A stretch of DNA of 64,000 nt from Clostridioides difficile (GCF_001299635.1 NZ_JRHN01000034.1:34664-98663), one strand, 5' to 3'. Numbered from the stretch's first letter, positions 1 through 9,017 are shown. Translations and numbers: made by a program. The notes: generated by a model not told the origin, from the letters alone.

Positions 1-393
1 GATACTATATTACTTTTAGTTGAGCAAACTGGTGTAGCTTGTCATACAGGAAACTATTCTTGTTTTTATAGAGATTTGTTTGATGATACTGATAAAATGG
101 GATTTGAAGTAGAAAAAAGTATATTGAAAGAACTATATGATTTAATAAATGAAAGAAAAAATAATCCTATTGAAGGCTCATATACTAATTATCTTTTTGA
201 TAAAGGTATAGATAAAATTCTTAAAAAAGTTGGTGAAGAAAGTAGTGAGGTAATTATAGCGTCAAAGAATACAGATAAGAGTGAACTTATTTATGAAATT
301 AGCGATTTAGTATATCATACATTAGTCTTAATGATAGAAAAGGACGTTAAAATTGATGAAATAAAGAAAGAGTTACTTAACAGAAGAAAATAA
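1..393 (+). CDS. hisI: Bifunctional HisIE, 5'-truncated by the window edge
   Basis: The frame is open from base 1, so only the C-terminal part of the gene is present. It begins inside the phosphoribosyl-AMP cyclohydrolase (HisI) domain, whose C-terminal motif [14 protein letters not shown] with its metal-binding cysteines lies in the first 25 residues. A phosphoribosyl-ATP pyrophosphohydrolase (HisE) domain follows, with the helix motif [13 protein letters not shown]. The fused enzyme catalyses steps two and three of histidine synthesis. It would be the last gene of a his operon lying upstream; a strong terminator follows directly. An internal TTG at 76 is not the true start, because the conserved HisI motif is encoded before it. 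Confidence 0.93.
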   Translation, partial: DTILLLVEQTGVACHTGNYSCFYRDLFDDTDKMGFEVEKSILKELYDLINERKNNPIEGSYTNYLFDKGIDKILKKVGEESSEVIIASKNTDKSELIYEISDLVYHTLVLMIEKDVKIDEIKKELLNRRK

Positions 394-410
394 AATAAGA
401 TAGATTGATA

Positions 411-466
411 AAGAATAAGAAAATATACCGCTTTTTATAAAAAGCGGTATATTTTCTTATTCTTTA
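411..466 (+). terminator. Long bidirectional hairpin terminator after hisIE
   Basis: Two perfectly complementary 26-base arms (about 411-436 and 439-464) form a hairpin with core ATACCGC/GCGGTAT, flanked by A-rich and T-rich sides. It lies 18 bases after the hisIE stop codon and should end the his operon transcript. Confidence 0.9.
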
Positions 467-1136
467 TTTTTAATTTGTAGAATAGTCTGTAAATTTCTTG
501 GTGCAATTTATTATATATATAATTTCTTAATAAAATAATTATATTTCATTACTTATTTTAGAAAAAATAAAATCATCTAATTATATTTAAGTGAAATAAT
601 ATTAAAATAAATTTTATATTAAAAAATAGTAATAAAAATAGTGGTTTTATAAAAAAATAGAGTTAAATATAAACAATTAAAAAAAGTTTTCAAAACTAAT
701 ATTTTATTTTTTTATTAAAAAATAAAATATTAGTTTTGATTTCTGGTTTAAGTTGGGTTATAATAAATTGTCAAATTATTTATTATTATAAAATAGACTA
801 TAAAACAAGTAAAAGTCATACTATTTATAAAAGACATATAAAATAGGAAATTACAGAAATACAAATAAAATGTTTTTGAGAAATGGTGAAATTTTATTGC
901 AAGAAATTTAAAACGATTTCAACTTAATAAGTATAATCTATTTTACTTGTTATAAATATACAATGTATATTATACAATATAAAAAATACATGTACTTTTA
1001 AGAAATATTATTAGATTTGGATTTTTAATTTTTATAATTTTTTAAAGCTTTAAGCTATCATAAAAGTAAAAGATTACAAACGTTTAGTAGAGATTATTTT
1101 ATTTTAATAAATAATAAAAACTATTTTTCTATAATA
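467..1136. other. AT-rich intergenic region with a large palindrome
   Basis: No convincing gene is seen here. The notable element is an inverted repeat with 22-base arms at 691-712 and 717-738 (CAAAACTAATATTTTA and its complement), which would fold into a nearly uninterrupted hairpin. A perfect 12-base palindrome TTAAAGCTTTAA lies at 1042-1053, about 90 bases before the sigma-54-type promoter, and is a candidate activator site. A smaller dyad around 958-980 (ATACAATGTATATTATACAA) is also present. Everything else looks like low-complexity AT sequence. Confidence 0.5.
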
Positions 1137-1152
1137 TTGGCATAATATATGC
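1137..1152 (+). promoter_or_regulatory. Candidate sigma-54 (SigL) -24/-12 promoter
   Basis: TTGGCATAATATATGC has GG at 1139-1140 and GC at 1151-1152 separated by exactly ten bases, the invariant spacing of sigma-54 promoters, with TGGCA at the -24 box. The expected start of transcription would be about 45 bases before the ATG of the permease. No equally good sigma-A promoter is apparent nearby. An enhancer-binding activator would be required and none is encoded in the window. Confidence 0.6.
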
Positions 1153-1196
1153 TTATATAACTATGAAATTAAATAAGTTTAAGTAGGAGGAAGAAA

Positions 1197-2534
1197 ATGG
1201 GAAGTAACGAACTAAAAAAGACACTTGGCGTGTCAGCAGCATTATCTACTGTTGTTGGTTCCGTTATAGGAGCTGGTGTATTCTTTAAACCACAAGCAGT
1301 TTATACATTGACTGGAGGAGCTCCAGGTCTTGGTATATTAGCATGGTTAATAGCTGGAATCATAACTATAACAGCTGGTCTTACAGCTGCAGAGGTATCA
1401 GTAGCGATACCAAAAACTGGTGGAATGATGGTATATATAAAAGAAATTTATGGAGAGAAATTAGGATTTTTAACTGGATGGATGCAAATTGTACTATTCT
1501 ATCCTGGTATGATGGCTGCGTTGGGTGTTATATTTGGAGAGCAAGCTTCAGCTTTAATTGGTAGCCCATCATTATTACTTCCAATAGCTATTGGAATTAT
1601 AGTAATAGTTGCAGGATTGAATATGCTTGGTTCAAAAACTGGAGGAGCTATACAGACAGTTTCTACAATATGTAAATTAATACCACTTATTTTGATAATG
1701 ATTGTTGGATTTATTAAAGGTGGTGGAGATAATCCAATACTTACACCTATGGTTGGTGAGGGATTAAGTCTAGGTAGTGTATTAGGTCAGGTTTTAATTG
1801 CTATACTATTTGCATTTGATGGTTGGATGAATGTTGGTACTTTAGCTGGAGAAATGAAAAATCCTGGAAAAGACCTTCCAAAAGCTATAATAGGTGGATT
1901 ATCAGTTGTTATGGCTGTTTACTTTATAATAAACTTAGCATACCTTTGGGTATTACCAGCTAATGAATTAGCAAATTATGCTTCTCCTGCATCAGCAGTT
2001 GCTGAAGTTATATTTGGTTCAATTGGTGGAAAAATAATATCTGTAGGTATATTAATTTCAGTATTTGGAGCATTAAATGGATTCTTATTAACTGGTTCAA
2101 GAGTTGCATATACTTTAGCTACAGATAAGACTTTACCAAAGTATAGTACTTTTTCTAAATTAAATTCTGCTCAAGTTCCAGCAAATGCTATAACATTAGT
2201 ATCTGTTATTGCATCTATATATGCTTTATCAGGTCAATTTAACTTATTAACTGATTTAGCAGTATTTGCGACTTGGATATTCTATGTATTAACATTTATA
2301 GGAGTAATGAAACTTAGAAAAACTCATCCAGATATGCCAAGAGAGTATAAAGTGCCATTATATCCAATAGTTCCAATAATAGCTATAGCAAGTGGTATAT
2401 TTGTTGTAGTTAATCAATTATGTTTTGCAGGTATGAAAACTACTATGATATCTATAGGAGGCCTTATAATAACAGCTATAGGCTTACCAGTGTATGCTTA
2501 TATGACTAAAGGGACAAAAAGAGAATCTAAGTAG
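1197..2534 (+). CDS. APC-family amino-acid permease
   Basis: A 445-residue polytopic membrane protein with about 12 hydrophobic segments. The N-terminal segment contains the APC-superfamily signature around residues 18-45 (VGSVIGAGVFFKPQAV, then TGGAPGLG), the unwound TM1 substrate-binding region of amino-acid transporters. Length and overall pattern fit the amino acid-polyamine-organocation family, most like serine/threonine or glutamate-type exchangers; the substrate cannot be read from sequence. The start follows AGGAGGAAGAAA. It is monocistronic, between a sigma-54-type promoter and a strong terminator, which suggests activator-dependent induction by an amino acid or fermentation signal. 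Confidence 0.9.
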   Translation: MGSNELKKTLGVSAALSTVVGSVIGAGVFFKPQAVYTLTGGAPGLGILAWLIAGIITITAGLTAAEVSVAIPKTGGMMVYIKEIYGEKLGFLTGWMQIVLFYPGMMAALGVIFGEQASALIGSPSLLLPIAIGIIVIVAGLNMLGSKTGGAIQTVSTICKLIPLILIMIVGFIKGGGDNPILTPMVGEGLSLGSVLGQVLIAILFAFDGWMNVGTLAGEMKNPGKDLPKAIIGGLSVVMAVYFIINLAYLWVLPANELANYASPASAVAEVIFGSIGGKIISVGILISVFGALNGFLLTGSRVAYTLATDKTLPKYSTFSKLNSAQVPANAITLVSVIASIYALSGQFNLLTDLAVFATWIFYVLTFIGVMKLRKTHPDMPREYKVPLYPIVPIIAIASGIFVVVNQLCFAGMKTTMISIGGLIITAIGLPVYAYMTKGTKRESK

Positions 2535-2560
2535 CTTATAAATACTTTATAATTATGTTA

Positions 2561-2607
2561 AAAATAAAATCCCAATCTATTTATAGATAGATTGGGATTT
2601 TATTTTT
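2561..2607 (+). terminator. Terminator after the amino-acid permease
   Basis: Inverted repeat with arms of about 20 bases around ATCCCAATCTAT/ATAGATTGGGAT, ending in TTTTATTTTT, 27 bases after the stop codon. The A-rich left side makes it potentially bidirectional. Confidence 0.88.
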
Positions 2608-3091
2608 GATTTTTTGGAAATGAAATTGAAAATCTAAATAATTGTTTATTCTGATATGTTTTGTTTATAAGTATTTTTTTAAAATAATCAAATTAAAGTA
2701 TATCTGTATAGTAGAAGATATATATAACATTTTGAAAATTAAATCTTTCTATTATAAATAACATAATATTGTGTTAATAAGAAAAAATTACCTAATTAAT
2801 ATAATGATTTATGAATAAAGTTAGTAATTTTTATTTTATAAAAATATTAGTTAACATAAATACATAATGTATACATGAAAAATGTGCAATATCATTGTTT
2901 TAGTACTTATTTCTTGTTTAATATTTCTAATTTATAAAAAACAATTTATAAATTTTAAAAATTAGAAATGACATTTTAACTAGAATTAATTGTAAAAAAC
3001 ACTATATAATACTCAATTTTCAACATTCTATACAATTATACATAAATTATACAGCATAATAATCATCAAAATAACAAATTTTAAAAATTAA
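2608..3091. other. Intergenic region, no gene seen
   Basis: Very AT-rich with no supportable reading frame. One inverted repeat of TTTCTAATTT with AAAATTAGAAA (about 2933-2969) could form an AT-only hairpin. It lies between the permease terminator and the ECF-type promoter of the next operon. Nothing else stands out. Confidence 0.45.
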
Positions 3092-3120
3092 GCAAAACTT
3101 TTTGTCGAAGTTCAACGTCT
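3092..3120 (+). promoter_or_regulatory. Candidate sigma-V (ECF) promoter for the lysozyme-response operon
   Basis: GCAAAACTTTTT at 3092-3103 resembles the AAC-containing -35 box of ECF sigma factors. It is followed after a 17-base spacer (counting from the AAAAC) by CGTCT at 3116-3120, the typical ECF -10. It is about 80 bases before the deacetylase ATG. An ECF sigma factor is encoded three genes downstream, consistent with autoregulation. Confidence 0.6.
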
Positions 3121-3201
3121 ATATATATGTAGTGTAAATTTTGGGTATAAAATACTACAAAAATATAAATGTAAAAATATAGCAATATTGGAGGTCGAAC
3201 G

Positions 3202-4035
3202 ATGAGAAATAAAAAGAAAAAAATAAATAGAAAGAAATTATATGTACTTTTAAGTGCTATTGTAGTATGTCTAGCTTTTATAATAGTTGGTATACGAGTT
3301 AGCTCTTTAAATGTTAAAGAAGACGAAATTAGTAGAAATACAAAATTGTCAAGTTCTACTATTACAGATATAGTATCTAATACAACAACGGAAATTAGCA
3401 AAGGACCAAGTAAGAGTTCTGGAAAAGTAGCATACATAACTATAGATGATGGTCCATCTAAATTTACCGACCAGATGATAAAAACTCTAAATAAATATAA
3501 TGTTAAAGCAACTTTTTTTATGATAGATGGCAATATGAAGGAATATCCACAACAAGTTAAAAATATAATTAAAAGTGGGAACACAGGAGGTTTCCATAGT
3601 GTATCACATGATATTCATAAGCTTTATGTTACTAGTACATCAGCAAAAGAGGAATTTGATACAAATGACCAAACTTTTTACAAAATAACTGGTAAACATT
3701 CAAAAGTAATAAGAATACCTTATGGAAGTAAACCATATACACCACAAGCTTCTTATCAAGCTTTAGTTGATGCTGGATACAAGATTTGGGACTGGGATTT
3801 GGATACAGAGGACTGGAGATCTAATTCTGCTCAAATCTTACAAAATGTGAAAAATCATGTTAAGAATAGAAAAGGTGAGGATAAAGACCAACTTGTAGTT
3901 TTAATGCATGAGAAAAAACAAAGTGCAGAAGCTTTAGATTCAGTTTTAAAATTCTTATCAGATGAAGGTTATGAATTTGCAGCAGTGGATCAAAATCAGA
4001 TACCAAAAAATTATTGGTTGCGTAATTTAGAGTAG
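3202..4035 (+). CDS. pdaV: Membrane-anchored peptidoglycan deacetylase PdaV-like
   Basis: A 277-residue protein with a basic N-terminus and one membrane anchor (about residues 13-32), then an extracytoplasmic NodB deacetylase domain. Motif 1 is TIDDGPS (80-86), with catalytic and metal aspartates D82/D83. Motif 2 is HSVSH (132-136), giving metal ligands H132 and H136. Motif 3 is RIPYGS (171-176), followed by WDWDLDTEDW and a late LMHE histidine at 246. Such enzymes remove N-acetyl groups from peptidoglycan sugars, which makes the wall resistant to lysozyme. Position as first gene of the sigma-V operon matches the known C. difficile pdaV locus. The start follows GGAGGTCGAACG. Confidence 0.92.
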   Translation: MRNKKKKINRKKLYVLLSAIVVCLAFIIVGIRVSSLNVKEDEISRNTKLSSSTITDIVSNTTTEISKGPSKSSGKVAYITIDDGPSKFTDQMIKTLNKYNVKATFFMIDGNMKEYPQQVKNIIKSGNTGGFHSVSHDIHKLYVTSTSAKEEFDTNDQTFYKITGKHSKVIRIPYGSKPYTPQASYQALVDAGYKIWDWDLDTEDWRSNSAQILQNVKNHVKNRKGEDKDQLVVLMHEKKQSAEALDSVLKFLSDEGYEFAAVDQNQIPKNYWLRNLE

Positions 4036-4102
4036 TTAAAATATAAGAGCATTAATTGATATTTTAGAAATTGAGAATAAAAATGAGTGAGGTGTAGATA
4101 TA

Positions 4103-5059
4103 TTGAATAAAAAACTTTATATAGGAATGGTCGGAATACTATCTTTAATGATGGTTGGTTGCAACAAAAGTTTGGCAAAAGTAAATGATGTGGAAATTAC
4201 AAAAGAGCAATATCAAAAAACAAAAGCAGTTTTATCTGCTACTAATAGTTATATAAATGGGCAATCTTTAGATGAATTGGAAAAAACTTTGGATAAAAAA
4301 GGTAGAAATAAATTAGAAAATGTTATAATATCGTTTATGGTGGATAATGAACTTTTATATCAAGAGGCTAAGGATAAAGGATTAACTCCAACTAAAAGCG
4401 AAGTAGACTCAAAGTATCAAGAACTAGAAGATAATATGAATTTGAATACGAGTTACAAAGAAAAAATGGACAAAGCAGGTGTTGATAAAGCATACTTAAA
4501 ACAAGAAATATCTAAAGATTTAGCCATAGATAAAAATAAGAAAGCCTTTGAAGATAGAATAAATGTAAGTGATGTGGATATGGAATCCTATTATACGAAA
4601 CATAAAAAAGATTTTAATGTAGAAGAAGTAAATGCTTCTCAGATACTTATATCAACTTTAGATAAAAACAAAAAGGAAGTAAGCAAAGATAAGAAAGAAG
4701 CTTTAAAGAAAAAGGCAGATAACATATTAACTAAAATCAAAAATGGAGAAAGTTTTGAAGAATTGGCTAAAAAATATTCAGATGACAAAGCAACTGGAAA
4801 AAACGGAGGACAGCTAGGATATTTCACAAAAGAAGATAAAAATGCTGAGTTTACAAAAGAAGTGTTCAAATTAAAGAAAAATGAAGTTTCAAATGTATTT
4901 GAAACTAGTTATGGATATCATATAGTCAAAGTTACTGATAAAAGAGAAAGACAAAAAAGTTTTAATGAGTGTCAGAGTTTAATAAGAGAATCTATTTTAA
5001 ATGAAAAGTATATTGAGCATATAAAGAAATTGAATGAAGATGCAAAAATAGACAGATAG
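4103..5059 (+). CDS. prsA2: PrsA-like peptidyl-prolyl isomerase lipoprotein
   Basis: A 318-residue lipoprotein starting at TTG after GAGGTGTAG. The signal peptide ends in the lipobox MVGC, with C20 the lipidated cysteine. A SurA/PrsA-type chaperone helical region fills about residues 25-170. A parvulin (PpiC) rotamase domain follows at about 173-275, with the family features GESFEELAKKYSDD, GGQLGYF and SYGYHIVKV. It should sit on the outer face of the membrane and help fold exported proteins, perhaps the neighbouring deacetylase. It is the second gene of the sigma-V cluster, 67 bases after the deacetylase. The symbol follows the described C. difficile locus. Confidence 0.88.
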   Translation: MNKKLYIGMVGILSLMMVGCNKSLAKVNDVEITKEQYQKTKAVLSATNSYINGQSLDELEKTLDKKGRNKLENVIISFMVDNELLYQEAKDKGLTPTKSEVDSKYQELEDNMNLNTSYKEKMDKAGVDKAYLKQEISKDLAIDKNKKAFEDRINVSDVDMESYYTKHKKDFNVEEVNASQILISTLDKNKKEVSKDKKEALKKKADNILTKIKNGESFEELAKKYSDDKATGKNGGQLGYFTKEDKNAEFTKEVFKLKKNEVSNVFETSYGYHIVKVTDKRERQKSFNECQSLIRESILNEKYIEHIKKLNEDAKIDR

Positions 5060-5110
5060 AATCTCTAAAGACTCAATCCTAGCCTGTAATCGGAGGGAGA
5101 TTTTACAGGA

Positions 5111-5593
5111 ATGTTTAAGAGTTTAAAGAGAACGAAGGTTGAGAAATACATTATCGATAATAAAGACTCTTTTTATAGAATTGCATATAGTTATACAAAG
5201 AATGAAGAAGATGCCTTAGATGTGGTTCAAGAAGCCATGTATAAGGCTCTATATTCAGTGGAAAATATTAAAGAAGTAAATTATATAAAGACATGGTTTT
5301 ATAAAATTTTAGTTAGAACTAGTATAGATTTTATTAGGAAAAACCGTAAATATAATAACATGACAGATATTGACCATATAGATGAAACTGGAGAATGTGA
5401 TAAATATACTGATTTAGATTTAAAAAGAGCTTTAGAAGAATTACCTATTGAGTATAAATCTATTATAATATTAAGATTTTTTGAAGATTTAAAGATTGAA
5501 GAAGTGGCAATAATATTGGATGAAAATGTGAATACTGTTAAAACTAGGCTATATACTGCTTTAAAAAAACTAAAATTAAAAATTGAAGAGTAG
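5111..5593 (+). CDS. csfV: ECF sigma factor, SigV type
   Basis: A 160-residue sigma-70-family protein with only regions 2 and 4, the group IV (ECF) layout. Region 2 spans about 20-85 (YSYTKNEEDALDVVQEAMYKAL, quoted in part as DALDVVQEAMYKAL), and region 4 spans about 105-158 with the helix-turn-helix LKIEEVAIILDENVNTVKTR. It is followed 11 bases later by a membrane anti-sigma factor with an RsiV-type lysozyme-binding domain. That makes it the lysozyme-responsive sigma-V (CsfV) of C. difficile. The SD GGAGGGAG is 11-12 bases before the ATG, slightly far. Confidence 0.92.
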   Translation: MFKSLKRTKVEKYIIDNKDSFYRIAYSYTKNEEDALDVVQEAMYKALYSVENIKEVNYIKTWFYKILVRTSIDFIRKNRKYNNMTDIDHIDETGECDKYTDLDLKRALEELPIEYKSIIILRFFEDLKIEEVAIILDENVNTVKTRLYTALKKLKLKIEE

Positions 5594-5604
5594 GGATAAA
5601 AAGA

Positions 5605-6474
5605 ATGACGAGCAAAGAAAGGTTAGATAAGTTAAAAGAGGAGTATCATAAAATTCCAATACCAAAGAAACTAGATACTATAATAAATCGTGAGAAAATA
5701 GAAAATATATATTATGAGAAAAATAAGAAAGTAAATAGATTAAGATTTAAAGTTGCAATAGCTTTTGCTTGTATGTTTACAGTATTAGTAAATATAAGTC
5801 CTGTATTTGCAGATAATTTCTCTAAGATACCTATAATTGGAGGAATAGTAGAAGTAATAACTATAAAAAATTATAGCTTAAAGAGTGAAAATTATGAAGC
5901 TAAGATTGATATTCCTAAGATACAAGGTTTAAAAGATAAAAACTTAGAAAAGCGTTTAAACAGTAGCTTTATGGAAGATGGAAAAAGGCTTTATGATGAA
6001 TTTCAACAGAGGATGGAAAAGATAGAATTATCAAAGAATAAAGGACATAAGTCTTTAAGTTTGAGTTATAGTGTTAAAAATAATTCTAAAGATTTCCTCT
6101 CAATAGAAATGACAAAAAATGAGATAGAAGCATCATCTTATGTTAGTAAAATACATTATAATGTTGATAAGAAAAGACAAATAGTTTTGACTTTACCTAT
6201 GCTTTTTAAGGATGATAAATATATAAAAGTTATTAGTGATAATATAAAAAAACAGATGAGAGAGCAGATGAAAAAGGACAATACAAAATCATATTTTATA
6301 GACCAAGAAAAAGATTTATCTGCTGAAGATTTTAAAACTATCAACAAATATCAAGATTTTTATATTAATAAAGATGGAAATCTTGTAATCAGTTTTGATG
6401 AATATGAAGTAGCACCTGGTTATATGGGAGCAGTAGAATTTGTAATACCATATAAAGTAATAAAAGATTTGTAA
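5605..6474 (+). CDS. rsiV: Anti-sigma-V factor RsiV
   Basis: A 289-residue single-pass membrane protein. Residues 1-47 are a charged cytoplasmic segment expected to hold the sigma factor. Residues 48-69 form a membrane helix ending in NISPVFA. The rest is extracytoplasmic and carries a DUF3298-type domain, the lysozyme-binding receptor domain of RsiV, with GYMGAVEF near the C-terminus. In the RsiV family, binding of lysozyme exposes the protein to signal peptidase and site-2 protease, freeing sigma-V. It lies 11 bases after the sigma gene with only a weak SD, suggesting coupled translation. Confidence 0.9.
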   Translation: MTSKERLDKLKEEYHKIPIPKKLDTIINREKIENIYYEKNKKVNRLRFKVAIAFACMFTVLVNISPVFADNFSKIPIIGGIVEVITIKNYSLKSENYEAKIDIPKIQGLKDKNLEKRLNSSFMEDGKRLYDEFQQRMEKIELSKNKGHKSLSLSYSVKNNSKDFLSIEMTKNEIEASSYVSKIHYNVDKKRQIVLTLPMLFKDDKYIKVISDNIKKQMREQMKKDNTKSYFIDQEKDLSAEDFKTINKYQDFYINKDGNLVISFDEYEVAPGYMGAVEFVIPYKVIKDL

Positions 6475-6516
6475 ATTGAATAGTAGTTTATATATAAATA
6501 CATTAAGGAGGTCAAC

Positions 6517-7269
6517 ATGAATACATGTAAAAAACTTAAAAAATCTATATTTAAAATTGCTATAGTTTCAACATGTTTATTAATATCATTAGTAAATATA
6601 AAACCTATATTTGCAAGTTCTTCTAATGAGACTCTAAACAATAATACAATAAAGGTTGTAGATGCTAAGAATCTCAATTTTAAGCAAGGTAATTATGAAG
6701 TGAAAATTAGTATTCCCAAAATAGAGGGTTTAAAAGATAAAGATTTAGAGAATAAATTAAATAATGAGTTTTTGCAAGATGGGAAAAAACTTTACAATCA
6801 ATTTAAAAATGAAATGAAAAAAGAAAATAATAAAGGTCATAGATATTTAAATGCAAGTTATAATGTTAAAAACAATTCTAAGGACTTTTTATCCATAGAA
6901 ATGAAAAAAGAAGAGATAGAAGCTTCTTCAACTGTAACTAAAAAGCACTATACTATTGATAAAAATAGAGAAATACTATTAAATTTGCCAATATTTTTTA
7001 AAGATAGTAGATATATAAGAGCTATAAGTGATAATATAAAAGAGCAGATGAGAAATCAGATTAAAAAGGATAATACAAAATCCTATTTTATTGACCAAGG
7101 AAAAGATTCACCAGTAAAGGATTTCGAATCTATAAATAAGTATCAAGATTTTTATATTAATAAAAGTGGAAACCTTGTAATTAGTTTTGATGAATATGAA
7201 GTAGCACCTGGTTATATGGGAGCAGTGGAGTTTGTAATGCCAAATAAGGTGATAAAAAACCTAAGATAG
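6517..7269 (+). CDS. lbpA: RsiV-like lysozyme-binding protein lacking the sigma-binding domain
   Basis: A 250-residue paralogue of the preceding RsiV. The extracytoplasmic halves align closely; both share NYEVKI/NYEAKI-type segments, NVKNNSKDFLSIEM-like stretches, and an almost identical C-terminal region ending GYMGAVEF. The N-terminal cytoplasmic sigma-binding segment is missing. Instead it begins with a short basic leader and a hydrophobic stretch (about 11-33) ending IFASS, so it is exported or membrane-tethered. It probably binds lysozyme as a decoy or inhibitor and cannot be an anti-sigma factor. It has its own strong SD (AAGGAGGTCAAC). It matches the gene described as lbpA in the C. 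difficile sigma-V operon. Confidence 0.85.
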   Translation: MNTCKKLKKSIFKIAIVSTCLLISLVNIKPIFASSSNETLNNNTIKVVDAKNLNFKQGNYEVKISIPKIEGLKDKDLENKLNNEFLQDGKKLYNQFKNEMKKENNKGHRYLNASYNVKNNSKDFLSIEMKKEEIEASSTVTKKHYTIDKNREILLNLPIFFKDSRYIRAISDNIKEQMRNQIKKDNTKSYFIDQGKDSPVKDFESINKYQDFYINKSGNLVISFDEYEVAPGYMGAVEFVMPNKVIKNLR

Positions 7270-7311
7270 ATATATAGAAGATTTTTAGATAGACTTGGTA
7301 AGGAGAATTAT

Positions 7312-8139
7312 ATGAATATATATGAACAAGCTATACAGTTAATAGAAAATAAGGAGGATTTTGCATTTGCTACTATAACCTCTCACTCAGGTTCAACACC
7401 ACGTGAAACTGGAGCCATGATGATTGTAAAAAATGATGGTAAAATATTTGGTTCAGTAGGTGGAGGAAGTGTAGAAGCCACATGTATAAAACATGCACTT
7501 AATGTCATAAGAGATAGAAAATCAATGTTGTATAAATTTACTTTAAATAAATCTGATGTAGCAAAACTTGGAATGATATGTGGTGGCAATGGAGAGATAC
7601 AAATAGATTTTATTGACAGTGAATTAGAGAGTAATATAGAAAGATTTAATAGAAGTTTAAAAGAGAATACAAGTAAAGCGTATATATTTGGGGCAGGTCA
7701 TATCTCAAGAGATGTGGCTGTAATATTATCCCTTTTAGAATTTAGAACAGTAGTAATAGATGATAGAGAAGAATTTGCCAACTCTGAAAGATTTCCAGAT
7801 TCAGAAGTAGTAGTTTTAGATTCTTTTGAAGATATACCAGATTTTTCAATTGATGAAAATAGTTATATAATTATTTTAACAAGGGGGCACTTATATGATT
7901 CAAGTGCTTTAGAATGGGCTCTTAAAAGAAATTCTGGGTATATTGGTATGATTGGAAGTAGAACCAAGATTGGGCTAACATATGAAAAACTTATGAAAAA
8001 AGGTTTCAAAAAGGAAGAACTTGAAAAAGTTCATGCTCCAATAGGTATAAAATTGGATGCTCAGACACCAGCTGAAATAGCTGTATGTATAGCTGCTGAA
8101 CTTATAAATTGTAGAGCAAATAAGGAAAAAAGAAACTGA
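7312..8139 (+). CDS. XdhC/CoxI-family protein
   Basis: A 275-residue protein with the XdhC N-terminal domain (ATITSHSGSTPRETGAMM, then GSVGGGSVEATC at about 45-56) and a C-terminal Rossmann-like domain (YIFGAGHISRDV at about 122). The family helps load sulfurated molybdenum cofactor into xanthine dehydrogenase-type enzymes. No hydroxylase is nearby. Its stop codon overlaps the next start codon as TGATG, so the two are translationally coupled. The gene follows the sigma-V operon by only 42 bases without an obvious terminator, so read-through is possible. Confidence 0.85.
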   Translation: MNIYEQAIQLIENKEDFAFATITSHSGSTPRETGAMMIVKNDGKIFGSVGGGSVEATCIKHALNVIRDRKSMLYKFTLNKSDVAKLGMICGGNGEIQIDFIDSELESNIERFNRSLKENTSKAYIFGAGHISRDVAVILSLLEFRTVVIDDREEFANSERFPDSEVVVLDSFEDIPDFSIDENSYIIILTRGHLYDSSALEWALKRNSGYIGMIGSRTKIGLTYEKLMKKGFKKEELEKVHAPIGIKLDAQTPAEIAVCIAAELINCRANKEKRN

Positions 8140-8900
8140 TGAATACAGTAAGTAAAGACACTGACATTTTAAATATAACTTTTAGAGGTAATGAGATAAA
8201 GGTGATTTTGTTATATAAAGATAGAAAAAATATTTCTATAAAAATAGACTCATTTGGTAAAATAATTGTAACAAGTCCTCCTAAAATCTCTAAAAAAATA
8301 ATAAAAGACATAATAATTGAAAAGGGAGACTGGATACTTAAAAAGTCTGAAAAATATAAGAACAGAGAAGAATCATACAGACAAAGAATGTTTATAAATG
8401 GCGAGAAATTTCTTTATTTAGGTAAAGAATACTATTTAGTTATAAAAGAAATGTTAGATGATTGTGTCTCAAAAAGTAACTGTACAATAAATCTTGATGA
8501 ATCTCAAATAATTATTCAAACAAATGATACCAGTAAAGACTTTATTAGAACATCTTTGAAGGAATGGTATAAAACAGAAAGCCAAAGAATAGTTTTAGAG
8601 AGAATAGATTTTCTTAAATCAACTTGTGAAATAATGAAGCAATTGATTCCAAAAAGTGTTAAGGTAAAAGAGCAAAAAAAGAGATGGGGAAGTTGCACAT
8701 CTCAAAAAAATATTTATATAAATTCAAAAATATCTATGGCAAGATTAGATGTAATTGATTATATAATAATACATGAATTTAGTCATTTAATACATATGAA
8801 TCATTCTAAAAAATTTTATGATTTGGTAAAATCTATTATGCCAGATTATAGAGAAAAAGAAAATTGGCTAAAAATAAATGGATATAAAATAATAATATGA
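8139..8900 (+). CDS. YgjP/SprT-like zinc metallopeptidase (DUF45)
   Basis: A 253-residue soluble protein. The C-terminal half carries KKRWGSC (about 182-188) and the zinc motif HEFSHLIHMNHSKKFYDLV, i.e. HExxH plus a third histidine, typical of the YgjP/M48-related DUF45 family. No signal peptide or membrane segment is seen, so it is cytoplasmic. The physiological substrate of this widespread family is poorly defined. It overlaps the xdhC-like gene by one base and is the last gene before the ilv T-box. Confidence 0.85.
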   Translation: MNTVSKDTDILNITFRGNEIKVILLYKDRKNISIKIDSFGKIIVTSPPKISKKIIKDIIIEKGDWILKKSEKYKNREESYRQRMFINGEKFLYLGKEYYLVIKEMLDDCVSKSNCTINLDESQIIIQTNDTSKDFIRTSLKEWYKTESQRIVLERIDFLKSTCEIMKQLIPKSVKVKEQKKRWGSCTSQKNIYINSKISMARLDVIDYIIIHEFSHLIHMNHSKKFYDLVKSIMPDYREKENWLKINGYKIII

Positions 8901-8988
8901 AAACGCTTATTCCAAAAGTTGTATTTAGAATATAGAAAACATATTATTGTGAAAAAAATAAATAATCTGAAAATTTTAAAAAAAGTCG

Positions 8989-9017
8989 TTGACATTATAA
9001 AAGATAGAGAATATAAT
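8989..9017 (+). promoter_or_regulatory. Sigma-A promoter of the ilv T-box operon
   Basis: TTGACA (8989-8994), a 17-base spacer and TATAAT (9012-9017): a consensus vegetative promoter directly upstream of the T-box leader. Confidence 0.9.

Noticed and set aside
3081..3584. Minus-strand open frame of 167 codons across the pdaV promoter and start
   Set aside because: Hydrophobic low-complexity translation of AT-rich sequence, opposite a clear NodB-domain gene; no SD.
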